Source: Terebella lapidaria (lineage: Eukaryota > Annelida > Polychaeta > Terebellida > Terebellidae). From it: a stretch of DNA of 64,000 nt. The notes under the pieces are model-generated. The model was not told where the DNA came from and searched no databases. It was given only the letters and a program-made list of their open reading frames with translations. The stretch spans positions 5,863,001 through 5,927,000 of the forward strand of contig OX424563.1 in NCBI GenBank assembly GCA_949152475.1. Direction: 5' to 3'. Below, piece after piece: positions 14,040 to 24,456 of the stretch. A program made the translations under genes and the position numbers. The stretch's first letter is position 1. Each line of letters starts with the position of its first letter.

Positions 14040-16492
14040 GGAACTTTGGCAAGGATCCATTGAGGCAATCTGGAGTTATCGTCTGGAAACCAAAACGGCG
14101 GAAGAAGAAAAAAAAGAAGAAGACTTGCTGCAAAGTCGATAATATGTGAGATATTATCCATTTTGTGACCTGATCTTGCAAAATGAGGTCAAAGTTCAAG
14201 TCCAAGGTCATGAAAATAATCAGCATATATCATTTTCTATATGTTCACAATTGATTTCTAAGCTGTAAAGTGGATAATAAGCAAGATATTATTCATTTTG
14301 TTCCGTGATCTTAAATTTAGGTCATAGGTCACATTAGAAGTTAACAATAATAATTTGTATATATAATTTCCAATATGATCATAATTGATTCCTAAGCTGT
14401 AAAGCCGATAATAAGCAAGATATTAGCCATTTTGTCCTGTGATCTTAAAAATGATGTCATAGGTCAAATTAAAGAACACGACAATATTCAGAATATATCA
14501 TTTCCTGTATGTTCATAATTTCTAAGCTGTTAAGTTGATAATAAGCGAGATATTAGTTATTTTGTTCTCTGACCTTGAAAATAAGGTCAAGGTCAACTTC
14601 AAGGCCATCAAAATATTTAGTGTATATCATTTTCCATATGCCCACAATTGGTTCCCCAGTTACGAAGTCAATAGAGAAGCAAGATATTAGCCATTTGTCA
14701 TTTGACATTGAAAATGAGGTCAAAGGTCGAATTCAAGGTCATGGCAACATTCAGCATATATCATTTCCTATATGTTCACAATTGATTGCTAAGCTGTAAA
14801 GTTGTAAATATTTTTCTATGAGCGAGATATTATTCATCCTGTCCCGTGATCTTGAAATCAAAGGTCACATTCTAGGTCACGAGAATAGTCTATATATATC
14901 ATTTCCTATATGATCATAATTGATTCCTAAGCTGTAAAGTCGATAATAAGCAAGATATTAGCCATTTTGGCCTGTGACCTTAAAAATGAGGTCAAAGGTC
15001 AAATTCAGGAATACGACAATATTCAAAATACATGTATATCACTTCGATATGTTCACAATTGATTCCAAAGCTGTAAAGTCGATAACAAACGAGATATTAG
15101 CCATTCTGTCCTGTGACCTTGAAAATGGGGTCAGAGGTCAAATAAAAGGTCATCAGAATATTCGGTATATATTATTTCCTATATGTCCACAATTGATCCC
15201 TAAGCTGTTAAAAGTCGATAATAAATGAGATATTAGCCATTTTGTGCTGTGACCTTCAAAATACGATCAAAGGTCAACTTCAAGGTCGCGAGAATATTCG
15301 GCATATATCATTTACTATATGATCACAATTAATTCCTAATCTCTAATATTAAGTGAGATATTAGCAGTAATGTGTCCCATTATAAAGGATAGGATAATTC
15401 AACATGGGAAAGTTGTATTTGGGATAGGATAATGCAACATGGGAAAGTTGTATTTGGGCCAAGTTTGGTCCAAAATGGCCCACTTCGATTGATTCAAAAG
15501 CAAAGAAACTTATACATGTCGCGAAGGTACATAAGAGAGATCATTTGAAACAAAAACCTGAAATCCATCTGAACAAAGTCCAAAATCGAGCGGTTTTTGA
15601 CCAAAAAACAAACCCGTTTTGACCGAAGGTCAAATTCAAGGTCACCTCACAAATCGCCATATATGACTACCTATTTGAAAGTGTCAATATTCGAGCTCTA
15701 TCTTCAAGCATTCTATGAGTACAGTCCCGGCAGCTCCAATTATGAAGGGGAAAAATGCCGAAAATATTTTAGTCCAAGTTTTTAAGTCCAAAATTTTTTT
15801 CAAAGGGTGAAATTTTTTGCTTGCCTAGAAATGGCCCGAAATGAATAGTAACGCGATTTGGGGCAAAACAATTTTTTTTTTCGCCGATCCGTAAAAAATT
15901 CAAAATGGCCGCCACACGGAGACCGGTGATTCAAGAGCAATGAAACTTATACACATCACAAAGGTGCATAAGGGGAGTCTAATGCATAAATTAGAAAAAA
16001 AGTTACTGAACTGATTTTGAGAAAATGGCAGTTAAAGTCCAAAAATGGCCATTTATCGTCGGAAACAGTCGCCATTTTGAGAAAAATGCGAAAATAAAAA
16101 AACTAAAAAATAGCTCCCTCTGGAAATATCTTTAGGCAATTTTGTGCAAAATTTTAGAAAGATTCAACCGTAAACTTTGAAGATGAAATTGTTAACAAAC
16201 GGACGGACGTCCCAACATTTTAGGTTTAAGGGCTTCTCACGTGTTAAATTTCCTATCTCCAGCAAAGCCCCTTATCCCCAAAATAGCCCCTAAACACACT
16301 TTTGCTCATAAAGAGTGGGTTTAGCTTTTATGAAGCCCCCAAACCCCGGAAATTGGGGGCGGGTAGACTGACGACGGACGGACGGACGACGTACGCAACG
16401 CCATGACAATATGTTATCGGACCAAAGGTCAGGTAACCTAAAAAAATCTGCTAAAACCATAAAGGCATTTCTGCCGAAATGCCTTAATTATT
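14040..16492 (-). repeat. second repeat family, split by a nested insertion
   Basis: Read on the minus strand, 16492-16444 (hairpin AAGGCATTTCTGCCGAAATG..., GGTTTTAGCAGA, T-run) continues at 14123-14040 (CTTCTTCCGCC, GGTTTCCAGACGATAACT). The same two parts lie next to each other, uninterrupted, at 63527-63650. The interval 14124-16443 is therefore a later insertion into the pyrimidine tract. Confidence 0.8.
14124..16443 (+). repeat. Helentron/pearl-like element, copy B (lacks left end), nested
   Basis: About eight 134-bp core units with the AGGTCA-rich consensus are followed by the family's right part. It ends in the hairpin GGTTATCGGACC / GGTCAGGTAACC near 16411-16437 and CTAA. The left palindrome seen in other copies is absent: the copy begins inside a core unit directly after a GAAGAAGA tract. 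The right part also carries a unique stretch with AGCCCC-type motifs near 16255-16360. Confidence 0.75.
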
Positions 16493-16637
16493 TGATATCA
16501 TGTTTTAATATTGAAATGTTACATGTAGACTACACTATAGGGTGGTATGTACGTAGGCTTATATATAGCCGTCACGGATTTTGTTATGTAGGTATCACCA
16601 ATAAGAAGACACACATATGCCCATTGCTCAATATGGT

Positions 16638-16643
16638 TTTATT
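16638..16643 (-). terminator. polyadenylation signal of the minus-strand PGRP gene
   Basis: TTTATT on the plus strand, which is AATAAA on the minus strand, about 135 nt after the PGRP stop codon. It is the first such hexamer downstream. Confidence 0.55.
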
Positions 16644-16776
16644 CATGTACATGCGATGTTAAATTGGGTGATTTTCAAAATTTGTTTCATAATTTTTCAT
16701 AAAAGTCAAAGCCAATATTGAAGACGAGATTATGCATGAACGTTATGACGACAGACTCTGGTATGACCCATTTTGT

Positions 16777-19700
16777 TCAGCAGATGACAGGGATATCCCG
16801 GTGGCTGTAGTTGGGCCATGTTTGGATGATACTGTACAAGACATCTCCGGGACAATCCGTACAACGTCCGTCACGGTGTCCGAACAGCTCGTAGTTAGGC
16901 AGAATGTATCCCTGAAAATTACACCAAAGTTTTTTTTTAACCAAACTATTTATAGACTACATATCACCATGCTCACTGTTGCTCCTGACGGAAATGTTAT
17001 ATGATGTAGGAGTAGAGTGAATGTCTTTCAACGACGAAGAAACAATGATTACTAATATGTACGTAATCATTTCCAATTAAATTAGCATGACTTTCCCCTG
17101 ACCAGGTCTACGCCGCATTGTATCCAGGCTTGAGTGGTGTCCTGAGCCGCCTGGTTGGGGGCCACAGTCATGTAGTTGCCAAGGACGCATGTGCCATGAG
17201 ATATGAGGTTGTAGTTAGGGGAGTGGGCGCCCTGGGTCTCCCAGCCCCTGCCCTCGTACACACGTCCGTCCTCACCCACCAGGAAATTGTATCCGATATC
17301 GTCCCAACCTGTAACCATGGTGACCACGTAAATGAAGACTGATACTAAGTTGCATAGCCAACTCACGATTTTTTTTGCAGATTTTAAGGATGTGAAAGTG
17401 TTTTTTTTTTTAAAAAGAAAAGATATTCAACCATAGGCTTAGTTCAACTGAGGATCAAGCCACAATATGTGATGAATCAACATATGAAAAAAATTGGCAA
17501 TTTACATAACTAGTGTTCAGATATATCCACATTATACAAAGGTATCCTGAGATGTGTCTCAGGTAGGGCCTAACTATAGTTGGGAGTCAAAATTTCATGA
17601 ATATGTCTATTTATTAACGCAGGAATTTTCAATGCCGGTATATATACATTTTTCTTCGCACCAAATTGATCGAGTCCATCGAAAGTAACACATTTTGGTG
17701 TGTGTTTCTCTGTCGAGCAAAACACGGTGATTTGAACAAACAACGTACGCAAATAAGATGTTTCATATATTACATGAATGAGCTGTAAACTTGCTCTGTC
17801 ATGCATTTTTCTTCTAACCAGGCGATTAAAATACATCTAGTTTCAGAAACCTTTGAACTTTATATCTAATATCTGTCATTATCTTCACATGTTTTTTTCT
17901 GCAGTGGTATCGAATCATCGTGTTGACAGTGGAAATGAAATTGAATGCAATTTGTTGGCAATGATGTTCACTGATATTGCGTGGGAATTTTGCAGCATGT
18001 TTTATCAGCCTCTGTCGTTTTCCAGTTTGAAGAGTCGGGGTAAACATAACTGGCGTTATTAACTGTCCATATGGCCAGCTGATTACATGGAGGCTGAAAG
18101 TGGCCCGAAAATCAATAAGTGCGGTCAGTAATTACGTCCAGTGTTGTATACATTAGTTTGAAACGAGTAGATATCTTCAAAACCTGGCACTTGATATTCA
18201 ATTTGATTTTATGTTTTATGTTGCAAATTCATATTGTTAAAACAGCTAATTCGGGGAAATCTAATTTCTAAAACTTTTAGAGTATCTGCAAACCTATTTT
18301 TAAAATCGAATAATCTGTCTAACCAGAACCCGGTGCCGGTTGAAAAGTTAAACAAATGGCTAAGAAAGGTTACCGGACATACTGTAGCCACGGATAAGTA
18401 AGCCACAATTTCCGAAAATAGTCGTTCTTTTCCAATGATATTGCCATTTATACCTTTTAAGGTCATTTCGGATATTAAAAAATGCGTTTACGACAACTCA
18501 TCTTGGAATCAAAACGCCCGTCACCAAATTCATCGGTAATGAAACTCCTATAATCACAGTGATACATATAAAAAGTCCATTTATGGAGACTCTTCCGTAG
18601 AGACTCTTCCGATTTGAAGGTGCCAATATTTCAGCTGTATCTTTGAAGTATGCAAAGAGTTTATTTTAAATGAAATTTCAAAAATGTCACCACGGCAAAC
18701 TTTTTTTTTTTACTGGATATGTCCCAAAAACTTGATTTCGGGTAGAAAAATCATTTTCGCCAATCTGTCAAAAACTAAAAATGGCCAACATTTGTAGGTG
18801 ATTAATTTGCAATGAAACCTCTACATAAGGGGTGTCCTAGACGCATGAAGTTACCAGGCAGGTTGTTTTTAGAAAATGGCTGCCCAATTCCACTATTGGG
18901 CGTTTTTCTTCGCGATTCGGATTCGCGAAATTTTGTAAAAAGCAAAAATTATAAACGTAGAAATACACCCCTCTTAAATCATTTTGAGGTATTTCTGTGC
19001 GAAATTTTGAAAATGTGAACGACTGACAGACGATGGCCGCAACGTCATGTCACTATACCGTAGTGCATTTGTATCGGTTATTGATTATCTGAACAAAGTA
19101 TTGATCTCCTGGTATCCATGTGGCAATCAACTATATGGTTGGCTTTAAATTCTTCAATCTTTACCGATCTTAAATTCCAAAATCATTTTTATGTTAAATT
19201 TCAAACTTCAGTCATGTTGTAAACAAAAGCATGATTAGGCCTACACCCCATTTTTTTCTAAAAAATTAGCCCAAGGGCTAAGAAAGGTTACCGGAGAATA
19301 TATATTTCATATATTAGCCTTTTGTCCCATGGCCTCAAAAATAAGGTCATTGGCCAATTCAAGGTCACGAGAATATCCAACATATATCATTTATAGTATG
19401 TCCACAACTGATTCCTAAGCTGTAAAGTTGGTAATAAACCAGATATTAGGCATTTTGTGATCTGACCTGGAAAATAGATTCAAATGTCAAATTCAAGATC
19501 ATCAGAATATTCAGCATATATCATTCCCTATATGGAATACTACTATGGAATACTAAGCTGTAAAGTCGATAACAAGCCAGATATTAGCCATTTTGTTCTC
19601 TGACTTGAAAATGAGGTCAAAGGTCAAATTCAAGGTCACCAGAATATTCAACATATATCATTTCCTATATGTTCACTATTAATCCCTAAGCTGTAAAGTC

Positions 19701-22700
19701 GATAATAAGCAAGATATTAACCATTTTGTTCTCTGACCTTGAAAATGACGTCAAAGGTCAAATTCGAGGTCACCAGAATATTCAGTATATATCATTGTCC
19801 GGGCCCCGGGCCCGGATATACTAAAAACGCACTAATTTCAGCCGGTTCCGTTTTGCGAGGTCTCCCGCAGTGACGGGCAGGGAGTGATTCCACGGTGGAC
19901 ATACGTTGCGCGCTATTGTGCGGGCTTCCCCGTTTACTATGCTATGAACTGTAGTTCACAATGTCTCATGTCAGATGTCAGGGATGTTTGTGTGGTACAG
20001 CGGGGGTCGCAAATATTGTCACTCTGTTTGTCCAGGCAGTGATTTTTTTCACGCGCTGATAAAGGCCTAACGCTGATGTGATAGAATCATATTAGAATCG
20101 CACTTAGAATAGGATATGGGCATATGCGCATGAAAAAAAAACCTGGAGTGAAGACTCGAGCACTGGGGAATAATAGGCGAGAATCTAATTCATAAATAAA
20201 AAAAACAGCAAAACATTTCCTCCGGACATATTCTTAACACTTTCCATTCCTACTATTCTGTAGCTTGTTCCCTATATGTTCACTATGGATTCCTAGTCTG
20301 TAAAGTCGATAATAAGCGAGATATTAGCCATTTTGTCTTGTGACCTTGAAAATTAGGTCAGAGGTCAAATTCAAGGTCACGAGAATATTCAGCATATATC
20401 ATTTCCTATATGTCCACAATTGATTCCTAAACTGTAAAGTTGATAATAAGCGAGATATTGACCATTTTGTGCTCTGACCTTGAAAATCAGGTCAAAGGTC
20501 AAATTCAGGGTCATCAAAATATTCAATATACATCATTTCCTATATGTCCACAATTGATTCCTAGTCTCTAATTTCAATATTAAGTGAGATATTAGACATA
20601 ATCTGTCCCAAAGCATAGGAGAATTTAACATTTGGCATCCATCAAAACAAAAACAAAATGGCCACCACACGCAGACCGAAATGAATGCGAAAATCAAAAA
20701 AAAAAAAAAAAAAAAAACCCTCTTCAAATATGTTTAGGCATTTTTGTGCAAAATTTCAGAAAGACCCGATCGTAAAAATTAAAGATAAAAATGTGGACGG
20801 ACGACGCAAACGCCATACCAATAGGTTATCGGACTAATTGTCCGGTAACCTAAAAAATTAGTCCAAGGGCTAAGACAGGTTACCGGACAATTTTAGTTTT
20901 GAGCATTGTAGGTGACATACGATTTTGAGATTTACCAGTCAAGATCATCTTTGTGAATTTCAATGTCTCCATTAGGTATGCTGCATATGACTTCAAATAA
21001 GTTCACAAAACAAACATATAAGCTTTATCAACAAGTATTTCGTTTGTAGAGGCCAATTTAAGATCTTGAGATTTGCCCTTCAAGATCGTTCAAGGTCAAG
21101 TTCAATGTCACCAAAAGATGTGCCATTTATACATGACTTTTTATAGACTCATACACAATCCTAACTTGAATGTGCAAAAATTTAAGCTTCAGAGGCCACT
21201 TTCAAGATTTCAAGCCAGACATTTAGCACTCAAGGTCATCCAAGGTCAAAATCAAGGTTAAAATCATCATTAGTTGTTCCATATATTACTTCCTATTAGT
21301 TCAAAATGCTAACTGAAGCTCTATCTACATGCATTTCATCTGTAGAGGCAAATTTTGTTTTACCCCAAAATGGCTGTTTTGACCTTTCAAGGTTATCAAA
21401 GGTCAAATTCAAGGTCACCTCCCAAATCGCCATATATGACTTTCTATTTGAAAGTGTCAATATCTAAGCTCTATCTTCAAGCGTACTATGAATACAGTCC
21501 TGGCAGCTCCCATTATGAAGGGAAAAAGTGCCAAAAATTTTCAAAGTCCAAAAATTTTTCAAAGCGTGAAAAATTTTTTTGGCCTAGAAATGACCCAAAA
21601 TGGATAGTAATGCGATTTGGGGCAAAAAAATTTTTTTTCACCGACCCGCCAAAAATTCAACATGGCCGCCACACGGAGACCGGCGATTCAAGGGCAACAA
21701 AACTTATAAACATCATACAGGTACATTAGGGGAATTTTTTGAAACAATAATCTCAAAACTGATCAGACAATTTTCGAGAAAAGACAAACCAGGTGCAAAT
21801 TCGAGCATTTTCCGACCTAAAAATGGCTGTTTTGACCTTTCAAGGTAATCCAAGGTCAAATTCAAGGTCACCACACAAGTCGCACTATATGACTTTCCAT
21901 TTGATGCCAATATCTAAGCTCTATCTTCAAACGTTCTGTGAGTACAGTCCCGGCAGCTCCCATCATGAAGGAAAAAAGTGCCAAAAATTTTCTAAGTCCA
22001 AAATTTTTTTCAAAGGGTGAATTTTTTTTTTTTGCCTAGAAATGACCCAAAATGGATAGTAACGCAGTTCGGGGCAAAACGTTTTTTTTCGCTGACCCGT
22101 CAAAAATTCAAAACGACCGCCACACGGAGACCGGCGATTCAAGGGCAACAAAACTTATACACATCATTAAAATACATAAGGGGAATCTTTTGAAACAAAA
22201 ATCTCAGAACTGATCAGACAGTTTTTTGAGAAAATGGCTGCCAAAGTCCAAAATTGGCAATTTTTCGTCAAAACTGACCGCCATTTTGAGAAAAATGCGA
22301 AAATAGAAAAAAAACTACCCCCCTCTTGAAATATTTTCAGGCAGCTTTGTGCAAAATTTCAGGGAAATCCACCTGTAAACTTTAAAGATAAAAATGTGGA
22401 CGGACGACGGACGACGGACAGACAACGGACTCAACGTGACGGCAATAGGTTATCGGACCTTAGGTCCGGTAACCTAAAAATGAAAGTGTGACGGCGATGT
22501 CGTACCGTTACTGTCCATGTGATAGTCCTGGATAGCCCGGACGATCCCGGAGCACGTCTCCTGATCTGTACAGTGGCTGCCGGCGCTGTGGTGCACGAAC
22601 GTCATGTTACAGGGCGTATTGAGCGGCGTGACGGCATTGGGCGGCCGGGCGCCCCACTCAGCCCGGGTCACCAGCTGTACTGAACCACATTGACCTGGGC

Positions 22701-22957
22701 CGGGACATGTATTACAGATTGTCATTTTTTTTCAGTGTTAGATATTCCAGTATAGGCCTATATGGTATATGTTTGTATGAATTTCGATGAAAAAAGATGG
22801 TTTAATGTGTAATGCCCAATGGGAACATATCAAATTCAGTATTTCATTCAAGCTTGAAAATTTAGCTATAAAATCAGTATTATTATTAGGCCTACTCCTT
22901 ACCTCGAACAGTCCAGGCACAAACAGACAGAACAACGAGCACGAACAGGGTATTCAT
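16777..22957 (-). CDS. secreted short PGRP, predicted zinc amidase, 4 exons, 194 aa
   Basis: Peptidoglycan recognition protein (N-acetylmuramoyl-L-alanine amidase fold) that binds and probably cleaves bacterial peptidoglycan outside the cell. Exons: 22957-22903, 22694-22506, 17308-17103, 16911-16777; phases 1, 1, 0 agree and sum to 195 codons. Residues 1-19 form a signal peptide (MNTLFVLVVLSVCAWTVRG). The PGRP domain starts at LVTRAEWGARPP. Zinc ligands are present: His in VHHSAG (about residue 54), His in ELFGHRD and Cys in DCPGD; the GWDDIGYNF tyrosine is also kept. Active amidases such as PGLYRP2 have Cys in the DCPG position, whereas binding-only PGRPs often do not, so catalysis is expected. 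The disulfide pair HC...TC (60/66) is present. The 5.2-kb intron 2 contains several repeat copies, one ending 25 bp from the splice donor. A divergent paralogue lies at 24.5-28.7 kb. Confidence 0.93.
18590..19040 (+). repeat. decayed right half of the main repeat family, copy C
   Basis: Recognisable order of right-part blocks: ATATTTCAGCTGTATCTT, AAAATGGCCAACAT, TTAGAAAATGGCTGCC, then TTTCTGTGCGAAATTTTGAAA and a GACAGACGATGG end. Each block diverges clearly from copies A, E and F, and the terminal hairpin is not preserved. This is the oldest-looking copy in the window and lies in intron 2 of the minus PGRP gene. Confidence 0.6.
19260..20857 (+). repeat. Helentron/pearl-like element, copy D
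   Basis: Left end AAAAATTAGCCCAAGGGCTA with the palindrome TTAGCCCAAGGGCTAA, then GGTTACCGGAG. The core 134-bp units are interrupted by an unrelated block at 19797-20266. The right end is the hairpin GGTTATCGGAC / GTCCGGTAACC at about 20824-20850, then TAAAAAA, which runs directly into the left end of copy E. Confidence 0.75.
19797..20266. mobile_element. unrelated ~470-bp block inside copy D
   Basis: A core unit stops after TATATATCATT and resumes at CCCTATATGTTCAC about 470 bp later. The inserted block begins with a GC-rich near-palindrome (TCCGGGCCCCGGGCCCGGA) and is GC-richer than its surroundings in its first half. No open frame or clear terminal repeats are seen, so its class is unknown. 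Confidence 0.5.
20852..22480 (+). repeat. Helentron/pearl-like element, copy E, divergent core
   Basis: The left end palindrome TTAGTCCAAGGGCTAA shares its A-run with the end of copy D. The core differs from the 134-bp consensus (GTAGAGGCCAATTT-type units, still with CAAGGTCA motifs). About 455 bp of the right part is present twice, with GGCTGTTTTGACCTTTCAAG recurring at about 21371 and 21824. It ends in the hairpin GGTTATCGGACC / GGTCCGGTAACC and CTAAAAA at 22480, 25 bp inside intron 2 of the minus PGRP gene. Confidence 0.75.
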
Positions 22958-23024
22958 GACTGTTCTTCCTCCTTCGCAGACGATTACAAAATACTACATG
23001 TATACAGTACATTCTTCAGTCTGA

Positions 23025-23032
23025 TATATATA
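23025..23032 (-). promoter_or_regulatory. TATA box candidate of the minus-strand PGRP gene
   Basis: TATATATA about 68 bp upstream of the PGRP ATG on the minus strand. This would give a 5' leader of roughly 40 nt. No immune-type NF-kB site was recognised close by. Confidence 0.45.
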
Positions 23033-23045
23033 CTCGCTGTCTGGT

Positions 23046-24456
23046 GATTAGTTTTTCCGAGAAACTAGATTACGAGGAGTCACACCCAACAGGACCTCCG
23101 TTCTAGTTTTAATTTGAACTATTACAAGTTGCCTGCACATTACATTTACATGATTGTTGCGTGTTGAAGATCTGTAGGTCACTGTTGATGTGACTCCCTC
23201 ACTAGTATTGTATTAGATAACACATGAAATGTTATCATGATTGTCGATAATTCATGGTTAAGTTTCCTTTTGAATTCGGAAATGACAGTTAAGTTTCCTT
23301 TTACTAAGTTTTACATTGACAAATGACACGCTTAAGTAGGAATCCACACAGGCCCTTTCACTAAGAAGATTTATGTTCACTTGTCCGGACGTTTACGGGA
23401 TAATCATTAATCAGCTGATAAAGAGCATGTCTGTGAGCGAGGTACCAATGACGGATCCAAGGAGGAGAGGGAGGGGCGGGGGGGGGGATAAGGCTTGATG
23501 TTTATTTATTGTTTGTCTTTCGACATTCGGCTGGATCCACCCCTGAGAGGTACATATAGTCACGTCCAGGCTCTTTGTCTGTCTGTCATCATGTCATAGT
23601 CATGGCTGGATCCGCCTCTGAGAGGTACAGGGGCCTAGCCATGTATGTCATCATGCCGTGAGGCAATAAGGCTTGATGTTTATTTATTTTAGTCTTGCGA
23701 CATATGGCTGGATATTCGCATATTCGCGAATAGAACGTTTTATTCGTGAATAGAATGTTTTATTTGCGAATAGAATAGTTTTATTCACGAATAGAATATT
23801 TTGCTATAGTATTTTTTTAAATTGGTGTCCTGCAAAAAAAAATTTAGATGTCACGTATCAGCCACCGTAGAAAACGGCAATTTTTACGAAAAAAACAACA
23901 GTTGTGGCTCAACACTAGGTATATGACCGGTAACATTCTATGGCCTTTGGGCTATTATTTTGTTATTAAATACAGAATTTAACCACGTATAACCACCCAT
24001 GAGGTCTGAACGTAGCCTATTTGAGGGAATTTTTCAAGCAAATATTATGTGAACACAACGACAGTAGCAGAAGGAAGTTTCATATGGTGAGGGGATGGGA
24101 CGGTCGGTAGAGTTGGCACATTGGACCAGGTAAATATTGAATGATATGGGGGGGGGGGGGGGTTGAGTAGGCACACGTCTGGACCAGGAAAATATTGTAT
24201 GATAGCAGGGTACTTCACGGGCTATAGAGGTGACATAGAACAAGCATTTGTCGTTGCCTTGTGTGGAAGTAGGCTAATGATGGCAGCCATGGATTCGGCA
24301 CAAACAGGTATGTTGGAAATAACATTGGGTAGTAATCAGCTAATATATCCTTTATTGAATTATACATGGTACATGCCGACGTACAAATACACTACACGAA
24401 TAAAAGTCAACTGAACAATTACAGGTATTTCATTACGGTACAGTTCTCACTCTCAG
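23046..24456. other. intergenic DNA between the divergent PGRP genes
   Basis: No coding exon is recognised, and the expected signal-peptide exon of the plus-strand PGRP was not found. It contains a GGATCC-type repeat remnant with a G tract (about 23454-23490), a direct repeat of about 50 bp (AAGGCTTGATGTTTATTTAT at about 23490 and 23668), four tandem 22-23-bp palindromic units at 23712-23802 (ATTCGCGAAT-type) and a second G tract near 24150-24163. Confidence 0.6.
23712..23802. repeat. tandem ATTCGCGAAT-type palindromic repeat
   Basis: Four 22-23-bp units, each with a version of ATTCGCGAATAGAA followed by a short T-run. The palindromic centres vary (TTCGCGAA, TTCGTGAA, TTTGCGAA, TTCACGAA). 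Confidence 0.7.

Noticed and set aside
24163-24414. Possible first exon of the plus-strand PGRP (83-codon frame, good donor near 24306)
   Set aside because: Its phase does not join the 24457 exon in frame and it lacks a hydrophobic signal peptide.
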